From Roseiarcus sp963787135 (GTDB lineage Bacteria > Pseudomonadota > Alphaproteobacteria > Rhizobiales > Beijerinckiaceae): a DNA stretch of 64,000 bases. Shown piece by piece: positions 42,475 through 50,616 of the stretch. A program made the translations under genes and the position numbers. The notes under the pieces are model-generated. The model made no database searches, was not told the origin of the DNA, and saw only the letters and a list, made by a program, of their open reading frames with translations. The stretch is from contig CAWBBW010000019.1 of the NCBI GenBank assembly GCA_963787135.1, positions 41,508-105,507 on the forward strand, written 5' to 3'. How positions within the stretch are numbered: the stretch's first letter is position 1; each line of letters begins with the position of its first letter.

Positions 42475-43433
42475 CAGAGTTTACGCAAAGCCACTTCCTC
42501 GATGCGGTGGCTCGCGCCCTTGGTTAGCAGGAGGTCGGCGCGCGGGCGTGTGGGCAGAATGTTTTCGTGCAGGTTGACGAGATTGATGCGCCGCCAGATC
42601 GAGCGTGCGGTCGCCTCCGCTGCCGCGTCGTCGAGATCGGCGTATTGGCGGAAGTAACTGCGCGGATCGCGAAAGGCCGTGTCGCGCAGCCGGGTAAAAC
42701 GCTCGATGTACCAGTGCTCCAGTAAAGCTTCGTCCGCGTCCAGGAACACCGAAAAGTCGAAGAAGTCGGAGACAAACGGAATTTCCTTGCCGTCGCGCGG
42801 CAACCGGTTCGGCAGCAGCACGTTAACGCCCTCGACGATGAGAATGTCGGGCCGATCAACGATGATCGATTCGCCCGCTACGATGTCGTAAGTGAGGTGC
42901 GAATAGACTGGAGCGGCCACGTTGTGACGCCCCGCTTTCACCGACGAGAGAAAGCGGATCAGAGCCGTGCCGTCGTAGCTTTCCGGGAAACCCTTACGGT
43001 CCATGATGCCTTGCTGGATCAACTGGGCGTTCGGATGGAGAAAGCCGTCGGTGGTCACGAGCTCCACCTTGGGCGTGTTCGGCCAACGGGTCAGCAACGC
43101 CTGCAACACGCGCGCCGTTGTCGACTTCCCGACCGCGACCGAGCCGGCCACGCCAATGATGTAGGGCACCTTGCCGTCCGTCGCGCCCAGGAACCGCTGA
43201 GTCGCCTTGAACAGACCCTGCGTCGCGGCGACATAGAGCGCGAGGAGGCGCGAAAGCGGCAGGTAGATCGCGACGACCTCGTCGAGCGAGATCGGGTCAT
43301 GCGTCGACTGCAGCTTGCGCAGGTCGTCGATCGTAAGCGTGAGCTGCGTGTCGGCGCGCAACTGCGCCCATTCGTCGCGCGAGAACCGTCTGAAAGGCGA
43401 TTCGAGCGCGTGGTCGATGACTTTGCGGTCCAT
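42474..43433 (-). CDS. coaA: Pantothenate kinase, type I
   Basis: A 319-residue kinase that starts CoA synthesis by phosphorylating pantothenate. The P-loop is IGVAGSVAVGKSTTAR, followed by VELVTTDGFLHPNAQL, PESYDGTALIRFLSSVKAG and DILIVEGVNVL, all standard CoaA motifs. It lies downstream of hisE (28 bp), an arrangement common in Rhizobiales, and is coupled to the GumN gene. Confidence 0.96.
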   Translation of the reverse strand: MDRKVIDHALESPFRRFSRDEWAQLRADTQLTLTIDDLRKLQSTHDPISLDEVVAIYLPLSRLLALYVAATQGLFKATQRFLGATDGKVPYIIGVAGSVAVGKSTTARVLQALLTRWPNTPKVELVTTDGFLHPNAQLIQQGIMDRKGFPESYDGTALIRFLSSVKAGRHNVAAPVYSHLTYDIVAGESIIVDRPDILIVEGVNVLLPNRLPRDGKEIPFVSDFFDFSVFLDADEALLEHWYIERFTRLRDTAFRDPRSYFRQYADLDDAAAEATARSIWRRINLVNLHENILPTRPRADLLLTKGASHRIEEVALRKL

Positions 43434-43461
43434 GGCAACCTCTTGGCGCTCGGGCTGAGCG

Positions 43462-43776
43462 TCAGGCCTTTCGCGACGCCCTCTCCTCGTGTCCGCTTTG
43501 CCGGGTGCGGCCTTCCAGTTCGCTCATCACGGACGCGAACGGCACGCCGCGTGCGCGCAGCACGACCAGCAGATGATAGAGCACGTCCGCCGCCTCGGCG
43601 CGGACCGAGTCCTCGTTCTCGGCGGCAGCGGCGATTGTCAGTTCAATCGCCTCTTCAGCGAACTTGCGCGCGCAATGAGCCGCCCCTTTGTCGAGGAGAC
43701 TTCGGGTATACGAAAGCTTCGCATCGGCGTCGGCTCGCTCTGCAATGGTCTCGGCAAGCTCGTCAAGGGTGAACAT
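43462..43776 (-). CDS. hisE: Phosphoribosyl-ATP diphosphatase
   Basis: A 104-residue MazG-like enzyme of histidine synthesis (second step). Motifs are FTLDELAETIAERA, SYTRSLLDKGAAHCARKFAEEAIE and EAADVLYHLLVVLRARGV, with the acidic metal ligands in EEAIE and EAAD. The ATG at 43776 fits family length; the frame is open further upstream without homology. hisF, which usually precedes hisE, is not here; an aldehyde dehydrogenase gene takes that place. Confidence 0.94.
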   Translation of the reverse strand: MFTLDELAETIAERADADAKLSYTRSLLDKGAAHCARKFAEEAIELTIAAAAENEDSVRAEAADVLYHLLVVLRARGVPFASVMSELEGRTRQSGHEERASRKA

Positions 43777-43835
43777 GATGGACCCGTACCGTTCTTTCGC
43801 ATTGGCGGCTAGCAGAAAGAGAGAAGCGGGCGCCT

Positions 43836-45296
43836 TCACGCGACATAGCCCACCACCGCCTTGAGCTCGAGATAGTCGTCGATGCCAAAGTCGGCGTATT
43901 CTCGCCCATTGCCCGACTGTTTGTAGCCGCCGAACGGCGCGTGGACGTCCCAGGCGGGATAGTTGAGATTGATAGTCCCTGCGCGCAGTCGCGCCGCGAT
44001 CGCCCGCGCATGGTCGATGTCGGATGAGGACACATAGGCAGCGAGGCCAAATACAGTGTCATTGGCGATCCTTACCGCCTCGTCCTCGTTCTCGTAGCTC
44101 ATTACCGCGAGCACTGGGCCGAATATCTCCTCACGCTCGATTGTCATTCCGGGCCTGACGGCGCCGAACACAGTCGGGCGAACATAATAGCCCCGATTGA
44201 GACCTGGCGGACGTCCCGGCCCGCCAGCGACGAGCCGGGCGCCCTCATGGATTCCGGCTTCGATCAGGCGCTGGATCTTTTCGAACTGGACCTGGCTCAC
44301 GACGGGGCCAAGATCGATGCCCGCCTGACGCGGATCGCCGACCTTCAGCCCTTCGGCGACATCGGCAGCGATGCCGAGCGCTTCTTCATGCCGCTCGGCG
44401 GGCACCAGCATACGGGTCGGCGCGTCGCAGGACTGGCCGCTGTTCGAGAAACAGGCGGCGACGCCGGCGCGCACCGCCGTTTCGAAATCCGCGTCGCGCA
44501 AGATGATGTTGGGCGACTTTCCGCCGAGCTCCTGCGCGACCCGTTTGACCGTGTCGGCTGCCGTCCTGGCGACCGCGATTCCGGCCCGGGTCGAACCGGT
44601 AAAGGAAATCATATCGACGTCCGGATGGGCCGCCATCGCCTGCCCAACATCGGGCCCAGCGCCGTTGACGAGATTGAAGACGCCTGCCGGCGCGCCGGCG
44701 GCGTCAACGATTTCAGCGAACAGGATCCCGCTGATCGGCGCGATCTCGCTAGGCTTCAAAACCACCGTGCATCCCGCCGCCAGTGCCGGCGCCACCTTGC
44801 AGACGATCTGGTTCAGCGGCCAGTTCCACGGCGTGATCAGCGCAGCCACGCCGATCGGCTCCTTCACGATAAGGCTCGCTCCCCTGAGCTCGCTAAACTC
44901 ATAGGTTTCAAGCGCCTCGATCGTCGCTTCGAGATGCACCCGACCTGCCCAGACCTGCGCCTCGCGCGCGAACGTCAGGGGCGCGCCCATTTCTTGCGAC
45001 ACGGCCCGCGCCAGATCCTCCGATCGACGGTTGTAGGAGACAAGAATTCGGCGAAGGAGGCCGAGACGGTCCTCTCGCGACGTTTGCGAGAATTTTGCGA
45101 AGGCGACCTTTGCGGCGCCCACCGCAAGGTCGACGTCGGCCTTCGAGCCCAGCGAGATGGCGGTAAAGGCCTGCTCAGTCGACGGATCGATGACGTCGAG
45201 CATTGCAGTCTGCGCCGGATCAACCCAACGACCGCCGATATAGAACTGCTTGTGATGGTCCAAGGACGATCTCTGAGAAGTGTCAGGCCGCCGCAT
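43836..45296 (-). CDS. Aldehyde dehydrogenase family protein
   Basis: A 486-residue single-domain ALDH. Signatures: ALITPWNWPLNQIVCKVAPA, FTGSTRAGIAVART, catalytic Glu in AQELGGKSPN, catalytic Cys in FSNSGQSCDAPTR, and EEIFGPVLAVMSYENEDEA. The substrate cannot be told; closest in style to broad ALDHs acting on aliphatic or aromatic aldehydes. The ATG at 45296 has GGAG five bases upstream. It is divergent from hemN, 89 bp away. Confidence 0.92.
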   Translation of the reverse strand: MRRPDTSQRSSLDHHKQFYIGGRWVDPAQTAMLDVIDPSTEQAFTAISLGSKADVDLAVGAAKVAFAKFSQTSREDRLGLLRRILVSYNRRSEDLARAVSQEMGAPLTFAREAQVWAGRVHLEATIEALETYEFSELRGASLIVKEPIGVAALITPWNWPLNQIVCKVAPALAAGCTVVLKPSEIAPISGILFAEIVDAAGAPAGVFNLVNGAGPDVGQAMAAHPDVDMISFTGSTRAGIAVARTAADTVKRVAQELGGKSPNIILRDADFETAVRAGVAACFSNSGQSCDAPTRMLVPAERHEEALGIAADVAEGLKVGDPRQAGIDLGPVVSQVQFEKIQRLIEAGIHEGARLVAGGPGRPPGLNRGYYVRPTVFGAVRPGMTIEREEIFGPVLAVMSYENEDEAVRIANDTVFGLAAYVSSSDIDHARAIAARLRAGTINLNYPAWDVHAPFGGYKQSGNGREYADFGIDDYLELKAVVGYVA

Positions 45297-45361
45297 GTAT
45301 CTCCAACGGAGATGACCCGCAACCGTAGCCCGCGTCAACGCGCCGCATCGCCGTTTGGATC

Positions 45362-45382
45362 GGGAAGGCCTTAAGCCTTCCC
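45362..45382 (+). promoter_or_regulatory. Hairpin directly before hemN
   Basis: GGGAAGGC (45362-45369) and GCCTTCCC (45375-45382) form a perfect 8-bp stem with a 5-base loop. It ends 3 bases before the hemN ATG. The 5' arm is the only purine-rich sequence that could serve as a ribosome site, so folding may control translation of hemN. Confidence 0.5.
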
Positions 45383-45385
45383 CTC

Positions 45386-46795
45386 ATGTCCACGGACAAT
45401 GTCGCGATCACAAGCCTGGACGCCGCCGCCGACGATGTTGGTCAGCTCGTGGCCCGCTACGAGGGTCGCGTGCCACGCTATACGAGCTATCCCACCGCGC
45501 CGCATTTCACGCCCCTGGTCGGGCGGGACGTCTATGCGAGATGGCTAGCCAAATTGCCCGCGGACACGTCGTTGTCGCTCTATCTGCACGTCCCGTTCTG
45601 CGACCGGCTCTGCCTCTACTGCGGCTGCAACACGTCTGTGGTAAGACTGGAAACCTCGCACCGCGCCTACGCGGGGCTGCTGATGCGGGAGATCGATCGT
45701 GTAGCCGCGCTAATCGGGCGACGGGCGACGGTTTCGCATGTCCATTGGGGCGGGGGCACGCCGACTTCCTTGCCGGCAGATTGTCTCGTGGCGATCATGG
45801 AGAAGTTGAAAGACCGATTCACTTTCTCGCGGGGCACAGAGGTCGCTATCGAGATCGATCCCACCTCCCTGCCGCCCGACCGGCGCGACGCGTTGGGTCA
45901 AATGAGCGTCACCCGGATCAGTCTCGGCGTTCAGGACCTCGAGCCGGCGGTGCAGAAGGCGATTGGTCGCGAGCAATCTTACGAGGAGACGCAGGCTTGC
46001 GCCGAGGAGGCGCGCGCGCTGGGCGTCGGTTCGCTCAATCTCGATCTGATCTATGGACTGCCGCTGCAGAAGACGGCGGGAGTCACGCAGACTGCGCGCC
46101 GCGCGCTCGCCCTGAAAGCCGACCGCGTTGCGGTTTTCGGCTACGCCCATGTCCCGTGGATGAAGCGTCATCAGTCGCTAATTTCCGAGGATACGTTGCC
46201 CGGACCAGGGGAGCGGTTTGCGCAACGCAGCGCAATCCATCGCGTCTTGACGCGGGAAGGCGGTTACGTCGCGGTCGGCCTAGATCACTATGCGTTGCCG
46301 AACGACTCCATGGCGAAGGCGGCGACCGCGGGCAGGCTGAAACGCTCTTTCCAGGGCTATACGACAGACGCAGCTCCGGCCCTCATCGGCTTTGGCGCGA
46401 GCTCCATCGGTTCGTTGCCGCAAGGCTACGTGCAGAACGCGCCAACCGCCGTGGCCTACGCCAAGGAGATCGAGACCGATCAGCTCGCCACCGTGCGGGG
46501 CATCGCACTCACCGCGGACGATCGGCTGCGCCGCGATATCATCGAGCGGGTGATGTGCGATCTCGAAGTCGATCTCGATGGCCTGGCCGGAAAGCATGGC
46601 GCGGATCCCGGGCAGTTAAAGGCCACGGCAGCCGGAGGAATGCCTCGATTTGTCGAGGATGGACTCGCAAGCTGGGATGGCGGCCGCATTGCCGTCACTG
46701 AACGAGGGCGACCTTTCGTGCGTTCGATCGCCGCACTGTTCGACGCCTATCTCAACCAGGCCGGTGACAAGCCACGCCATTCGCGCGCGGTGTGA
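45386..46795 (+). CDS. hemN: Oxygen-independent coproporphyrinogen III oxidase
   Basis: A 469-residue radical SAM enzyme that converts coproporphyrinogen III to protoporphyrinogen IX without oxygen. The 4Fe-4S site CxxxCxxC lies in PFCDRLCLYCGC at about residues 71-82. HWGGGTPTSLP, IEIDPTSLPPDR, ISLGVQDLEPAVQKAIGREQ and NLDLIYGLPLQ follow, as does the C-terminal HemN domain. RYEGRVPRYTSYPTAPHF at the N-terminus distinguishes true HemN from HemW. Oxygen control by an FNR-type regulator is common for this gene, but I see no FNR box in the short upstream region. Confidence 0.95.
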   Translation: MSTDNVAITSLDAAADDVGQLVARYEGRVPRYTSYPTAPHFTPLVGRDVYARWLAKLPADTSLSLYLHVPFCDRLCLYCGCNTSVVRLETSHRAYAGLLMREIDRVAALIGRRATVSHVHWGGGTPTSLPADCLVAIMEKLKDRFTFSRGTEVAIEIDPTSLPPDRRDALGQMSVTRISLGVQDLEPAVQKAIGREQSYEETQACAEEARALGVGSLNLDLIYGLPLQKTAGVTQTARRALALKADRVAVFGYAHVPWMKRHQSLISEDTLPGPGERFAQRSAIHRVLTREGGYVAVGLDHYALPNDSMAKAATAGRLKRSFQGYTTDAAPALIGFGASSIGSLPQGYVQNAPTAVAYAKEIETDQLATVRGIALTADDRLRRDIIERVMCDLEVDLDGLAGKHGADPGQLKATAAGGMPRFVEDGLASWDGGRIAVTERGRPFVRSIAALFDAYLNQAGDKPRHSRAV

Positions 46796-46834
46796 CCATC
46801 GGACTCTCCGCCGCGGAGCGAAGCCGACGTCTCC

Positions 46835-46864
46835 TTGACTTGGCGAGGAGGCGGGCCGTAAAGC
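46835..46864 (+). promoter_or_regulatory. Probable promoter of tRNA-Val
   Basis: TTGACT (46835-46840), an 18-base spacer and TAAAGC (46859-46864) lie 18 bp before the tRNA 5' end, the right distance for a short leader. Confidence 0.5.
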
Positions 46865-46882
46865 AGTGCGCCTTCGAGGCGC

Positions 46883-46957
46883 GGGCGATTAGCTCAGCGG
46901 TAGAGCACTCCCTTCACACGGGAGGGGTCGCAGGTTCGATCCCTGCATCGCCCACCA
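46883..46957 (+). tRNA. tRNA-Val (anticodon CAC)
   Basis: A 75-nt cloverleaf including encoded CCA. Acceptor stem GGGCGAT pairs with ATCGCCC. The D-arm is GCTC-AGCGGTA-GAGC. The anticodon stem CTCCC/GGGAG encloses TTCACAC, so the anticodon is CAC, reading GUG. The T-arm GCAGG-TTCGATC-CCTGC is followed by the discriminator A and CCA. Confidence 0.97.
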
Positions 46958-46981
46958 TTCCATGGCTTCTGCGACTTGTCG

Positions 46982-47845
46982 TCAGATGGACGCCAAGGTC
47001 TTCCTGGCTGCCTTCAGGTGGGGAATGTCGACCATCTTGCCGTCGACCCCTAGCGTCCCGGCGCCTGGATTGGCGTCGAAGGCGGCAATGATCTTTCGCG
47101 CGTGCTCGATCTCGCCCTTTGAGGGCGCATAGCAGCGATTGATAATAGCGACCTGATCCGGATGAATAGCCATGCGGCCCGTGAACCCGTCGCGCCGCGA
47201 GCGCCGGCAGTCGCTTTCAAGTCCTTGCGAATCGCGAAAATCGACAAAGACCGTGTCGATCGGCTTCACCTCCGCGGCCGCAGCGGCAAACAGACACTGG
47301 GCCCGGGCGACCTGATAGGGAAAAGTCCAGGCGCCGTCTGGCTCTTTGTTGTCGGTCGCCCCCAGCGCCGCGGACAGATCTTCGGCGCCCCAGGTCAGCG
47401 CGACGAGACGGGGATGCGCCGGCTGATAGGCCCCGAGCGAGAACATCGCCTTGGCCGTCTCTGTGGCTACGACCGCTAATCTGACCGCCCCCTGCGGCAT
47501 TCCGGCCTTCGCCTCGAGGGCATCGAGATAGTGACCGATGCGCTCGATGTCGGCCGCGCCGTTCGCTTTAGGAACCATGATGGCGTCGAGCCCCGGCCGG
47601 ACGACTGCGACGAGATCTTCAAGGGTCAGGCCGGTATCGAGCGCGTTGACCCGCACGAAGAATTGCCAGTTTCGCTGGTTCTTCGCGTCTATGAGGTTTG
47701 CGGCGAGGTCGCGAGCGGAGGCCTTTTTTGCGGGCGCAACCGAATCTTCGAGGTCGAGGATCAACGCGTCGGCGCCGCAGTCGTTCGCGCGCCCGAATTT
47801 GCGCTCGGAGTCGCCCGGGACGAACAGGAGAGATCTCAGCTTCAT
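46982..47845 (-). CDS. HpcH/HpaI aldolase family (CitE-like) CoA-ester lyase
   Basis: A 287-residue protein of the CitE/malyl-CoA lyase group: LRSLLFVPGDSERKFGRA, DALILDLEDSVAPAKK with the acidic metal ligands, VRVNALDTG, VPKANGAADIERI, VVATETAKAMF and TWGAEDLSAALGA, ending with GRMAIHPDQVAIIN. Relatives cleave or form citramalyl-CoA, malyl-CoA or similar esters; no CitD/CitF partner genes are nearby, so it is not citrate lyase itself. The exact substrate is open. It is transcribed away from the tandem repeat array, which lies about 85 bp upstream. Confidence 0.88.
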   Translation of the reverse strand: MKLRSLLFVPGDSERKFGRANDCGADALILDLEDSVAPAKKASARDLAANLIDAKNQRNWQFFVRVNALDTGLTLEDLVAVVRPGLDAIMVPKANGAADIERIGHYLDALEAKAGMPQGAVRLAVVATETAKAMFSLGAYQPAHPRLVALTWGAEDLSAALGATDNKEPDGAWTFPYQVARAQCLFAAAAAEVKPIDTVFVDFRDSQGLESDCRRSRRDGFTGRMAIHPDQVAIINRCYAPSKGEIEHARKIIAAFDANPGAGTLGVDGKMVDIPHLKAARKTLASI

Positions 47846-47929
47846 ATCGGGTTCCGAGGCTGGCGCCTGCAGCGGCGACCGGGAGGCGGCCGTCCTTCCA
47901 GGCCGCGAGGAACGGTTTTCAAGCCCGGG

Positions 47930-48032
47930 GCAATGAATTGAAAATCAGACGCAAGGAAACGAAAGTCGGGCACAAGGAAATGAAAGCCCAGCACAAGGAA
48001 ATGAAATCCGCCGCAAGGAAATGAAAATCCTG
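47930..48032. repeat. Purine-rich tandem array, 20-21 bp unit
   Basis: Five imperfect units of 20-21 bp with the consensus GCACAAGGAAATGAAAGCC (variants AATTGAAAATC, AAACGAAAGTC). The middle units are most alike. It lies upstream of the CitE-like gene in a 505-bp region without a gene (47846-48350). The core AAATGAAA is shared with the array at 6039-6116, although the units differ. Confidence 0.7.
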
Positions 48033-48321
48033 CGGAACGACGTATAAACCAATTTCCTTCCATCTTCTCAATCAGTTGCCACCTATCCTAACGATCGGCC
48101 GCACGGCGGCGCGGCCCATTGCGAGTCCGTCCACCCGGCTCGGGCTGCTGTTTTGGATTTACATCGCCGCGCACGCGTCCATCTCCCCTTTACCGAGACA
48201 CCATAACACAGCTTTCTAATTTGCAGAAGCAAATGTACGGATCGCGCGTCCGCACGCTTAAGAGCCGGGCGCGCCGCCATGCGGCTGACCGATCGCCTCG
48301 GATGCAAGAGACTTGTCCCTT

Positions 48322-48348
48322 GCCCGCCCTGATCGCATCAGGGCGGGC
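48322..48348 (-). terminator. Strong hairpin after the small membrane protein gene
   Basis: GCCCGCCCTGAT (48322-48333) pairs perfectly with ATCAGGGCGGGC (48337-48348) around a 3-base loop, 2 bp beyond the stop codon at 48351. No T-tract follows on either side, so it may stop transcription only partly, or protect the mRNA end. Confidence 0.6.
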
Positions 48349-48350
48349 TC

Positions 48351-48578
48351 TTAGCGATGCGGAGTCCCCTCAGACGTGTGCTGGAGCCCAACAGAGGCCG
48401 AGGCATGCAGCGGCAGCAACCCCATCTGGGGATTGTAGGGTTGGCCGACCGACCCAATCAGGTAGACCAGCAGCCAGAGGGCCAACGTGATCCCGAGCAC
48501 GATCGTCAGCGGGATCAGGCTGCGATCGTCCGTCAGATATCCGCGGTAGAATCCCGCACGTTTCTCGATCCCGTTCAT
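48351..48578 (-). CDS. Small single-pass membrane protein of unknown function
   Basis: A 75-residue protein: a short basic N-terminus (MNGIEKRAGFYRGYLTDD), one membrane helix (LIPLTIVLGITLALWLLVYLIG) and a periplasmic tail. GGAG lies 6 bases before the ATG at 48578; an ATG four codons upstream is possible. I recognise no family. A perfect CRP-like palindrome is 107 bp upstream and a strong hairpin follows the stop, so it looks like a genuine single-gene unit. Confidence 0.6.
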   Translation of the reverse strand: MNGIEKRAGFYRGYLTDDRSLIPLTIVLGITLALWLLVYLIGSVGQPYNPQMGLLPLHASASVGLQHTSEGTPHR

Positions 48579-48684
48579 GACGGTCTCCATTATCCTATCC
48601 AGCTCTTTCCATCGTTGTCGTTCCGTCCCCTGTTGACGATCTCTTCCAACGTCCGCGGCTTTAAACACGGCGCGGTCCCCATGG

Positions 48685-48702
48685 CTGTGACGCGCGTCAC
48701 AG
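48685..48702. promoter_or_regulatory. CRP/FNR-family operator-like palindrome
   Basis: CTGTGACGCGCGTCACAG is a perfect 18-bp palindrome and matches the CRP consensus TGTGA-N6-TCACA exactly. It lies between the small membrane protein gene (minus) and tam (plus) in the 311-bp gap 48579-48889, which has no other gene. Regulation of the minus-strand gene is favoured by distance. Confidence 0.6.
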
Positions 48703-48889
48703 ATCGGAAGCGAACCGGCCTGGCCCGTCCTTCGTCAAACAATCATTGACTCAATCGATCGACTTACTTTATTGACGTTCCGGCATTTTCGTGAAGGTTG
48801 CTCTCTGGGCCTGCGAGGAGGAGTTTCTTTCCGTGCAATCAGCCGCAGGCGTCTCGAAATACGATCAGATCTCCTCCTCATCGCGGGCT

Positions 48890-49663
48890 ATGACCGACTG
48901 GAATCCAACTCTCTATATGAAGTTCGAGGACGAGCGGATGCTCGCCGCCCGCGATCTCCTCGCGCGCGTCCCGCTCTCCTCGCCACGCATCGTTCACGAT
49001 CTGGGATGCGGACCGGGAAACAGCGCCGAACTGCTGTCGCGCCGCTTCCCCGACGCGGAGATCACCGGCCTCGACACGTCCGAGGCGATGCTTACGCATG
49101 CGCGGATGCGGCTTCCTCGGGCTCGGTTCGTCAAGCAGGACATCGCCGACTGGGCGCCGCCGGATGAGCCGCACCTCATATTCGCCAACGCTGCGCTTCA
49201 GTTCCTCCCCGACCACCACGCGCTTTTCCCGCGCCTTGCTTCCATGCTCGCGCGCGGCGGCGCGTTTGCGGCGCAAATGCCGGTGACGGCGCGGGAGTTG
49301 TCGCACGCGCTCATGCGCATGGTCGCGGCCGAGGGACCGTGGTCGTCCCGGCTCGTGCCGATCGCCAAGACGCAGCCGCTAATCGCCGATTTTGAGGATT
49401 ACTACGAATGGCTGCGGCCGGTCGCGTCACGGATCGACATGTGGATGACCACCTATGTCCACGCCTTCGACGGCCCGGGAGGCATCGCCGACTGGTTCGC
49501 CGGTTCGGCTTTGCAGCCGTTCCTGGAGCGACTGTCCGACGACGAGCGCTGTGCGTTCCTGGCGCGCTATCGGGATGGGCTCCGGACCGCGTATCCTGCT
49601 CAGTCGGACGGCAAGGTCCTCTTCACCTATCCGCGCCTCTTCATTATCGCGAGCCGCGACTGA
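48890..49663 (+). CDS. tam: Trans-aconitate 2-methyltransferase
   Basis: A 257-residue SAM-dependent methyltransferase. It begins MTDWNPTLYMKFEDERMLAARDLL, typical of Tam, with motif I VHDLGCGPGNSAELL, then ITGLDTSEAMLTHAR and FVKQDIADW, then LIFANAALQFLPDHHALFPRL. Tam methylates trans-aconitate, an inhibitor formed from the citrate-cycle intermediate cis-aconitate. The ATG at 48890 matches the family start; a longer frame begins 33 codons upstream. Confidence 0.9.
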   Translation: MTDWNPTLYMKFEDERMLAARDLLARVPLSSPRIVHDLGCGPGNSAELLSRRFPDAEITGLDTSEAMLTHARMRLPRARFVKQDIADWAPPDEPHLIFANAALQFLPDHHALFPRLASMLARGGAFAAQMPVTARELSHALMRMVAAEGPWSSRLVPIAKTQPLIADFEDYYEWLRPVASRIDMWMTTYVHAFDGPGGIADWFAGSALQPFLERLSDDERCAFLARYRDGLRTAYPAQSDGKVLFTYPRLFIIASRD

Positions 49664-49671
49664 ACCGCGTC

Positions 49672-50463
49672 TTAGAAAACGAGCTTGCCGCCGACCAGGG
49701 CCAGCGTACCGGCGAGCAGCGGCCGCAGCACGCGTTCGGGCACCCGGGAGGCGAAATGGCTCCCGATTGCGATGCCCGGAATGGAGCCGATGAGCAGCGA
49801 AACGAGCAGCGGCCAGTCGACCGACCCGATCCACCAGTGGCCGGCGCCCGCGATCAGCGTCAGCGGAACGGCATGCGCAATGTCGGAACCGACGATGCGG
49901 ACGGTCGGCATTTTGGGATAGAGCATCAAGAGCACCGTGACCCCGATGGCGCCGGCGCCGACCGAGGAAATGGACACCAGCACGCCGAGCACCGCGCCCA
50001 GCGCAGTGGTCAGCGCGGCGATTTCCTGCTCGTTCCGCTTATCAAAGAACCGTGCGACCGCCATGAGCAGCCTTCGGCGAAAAAGCAGAGTGACCGCCGT
50101 GAGGATCAAGGCGAATCCGAGCGTAGTGGTGATCGCCACGCTCGCGCCCTTCGAATCCACGCCGAAATGGGCAAGCCCCCAAAGCGTGAGCGCGGCTGCG
50201 GGCACGCTTCCCAGGGCAAGCCTGCGCGTGACCTTCCAATCGATCGCGCCATTGAACCCGTGAACGATCGAGCCGCTGATCTTGGTCAGGCCCGCATAGA
50301 GAAGGTCGGTCCCGACCGCGGTCGCCGGATGGATGCCGAACAGCAGCACCAAGAGCGGGGTCATCAGGGACCCCCCCCCCACTCCGGTAAAGCCCACGAG
50401 CGCGCCGACCGCGAAGCCCGAAGCGGTGTAAAGGGGATTGATGATGTGGAGTATGTTCGTCAC
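49672..50463 (-). CDS. TauE/SafE family anion exporter
   Basis: A 263-residue inner-membrane protein with eight helices and the family repeats (GFAVGALVGFTGVGGGSLMTPLLVLLFG and SIPGIAIGSHFASRVP). The codons for GVGGGS contain an uninterrupted run of ten G. The start is a GTG at 50463. It is divergent from an Rrf2-type regulator, so it is probably controlled by it. In such pairs the exported substrate is usually sulfite or another sulfur anion, but this is inference. Confidence 0.88.
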   Translation of the reverse strand: MTNILHIINPLYTASGFAVGALVGFTGVGGGSLMTPLLVLLFGIHPATAVGTDLLYAGLTKISGSIVHGFNGAIDWKVTRRLALGSVPAAALTLWGLAHFGVDSKGASVAITTTLGFALILTAVTLLFRRRLLMAVARFFDKRNEQEIAALTTALGAVLGVLVSISSVGAGAIGVTVLLMLYPKMPTVRIVGSDIAHAVPLTLIAGAGHWWIGSVDWPLLVSLLIGSIPGIAIGSHFASRVPERVLRPLLAGTLALVGGKLVF

Positions 50464-50616
50464 TGCGGGAGCCCATCATAATGCTAGCCTGTTACGATGG
50501 GATTAGTCCATAGACTTTGTCAACTTTATTCGTCCGGCTGGACTTTCCCCGCTCGCCGCCCTCAGTCTCGAGTCATCCGCCCCGGAACGAGGCGGACCTT
50601 CCCCGAAGGAACTCCA

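Noticed and set aside
48322..48348. Canonical rho-independent terminator
   Set aside because: The stem is strong but no T-run follows on either strand, so only a lower-confidence call is made.
48741..48775. FNR/FixK box upstream of tam
   Set aside because: The AT-rich words (ATTGACTCAAT and TTGACG) do not fit TTGAT-N4-ATCAA.
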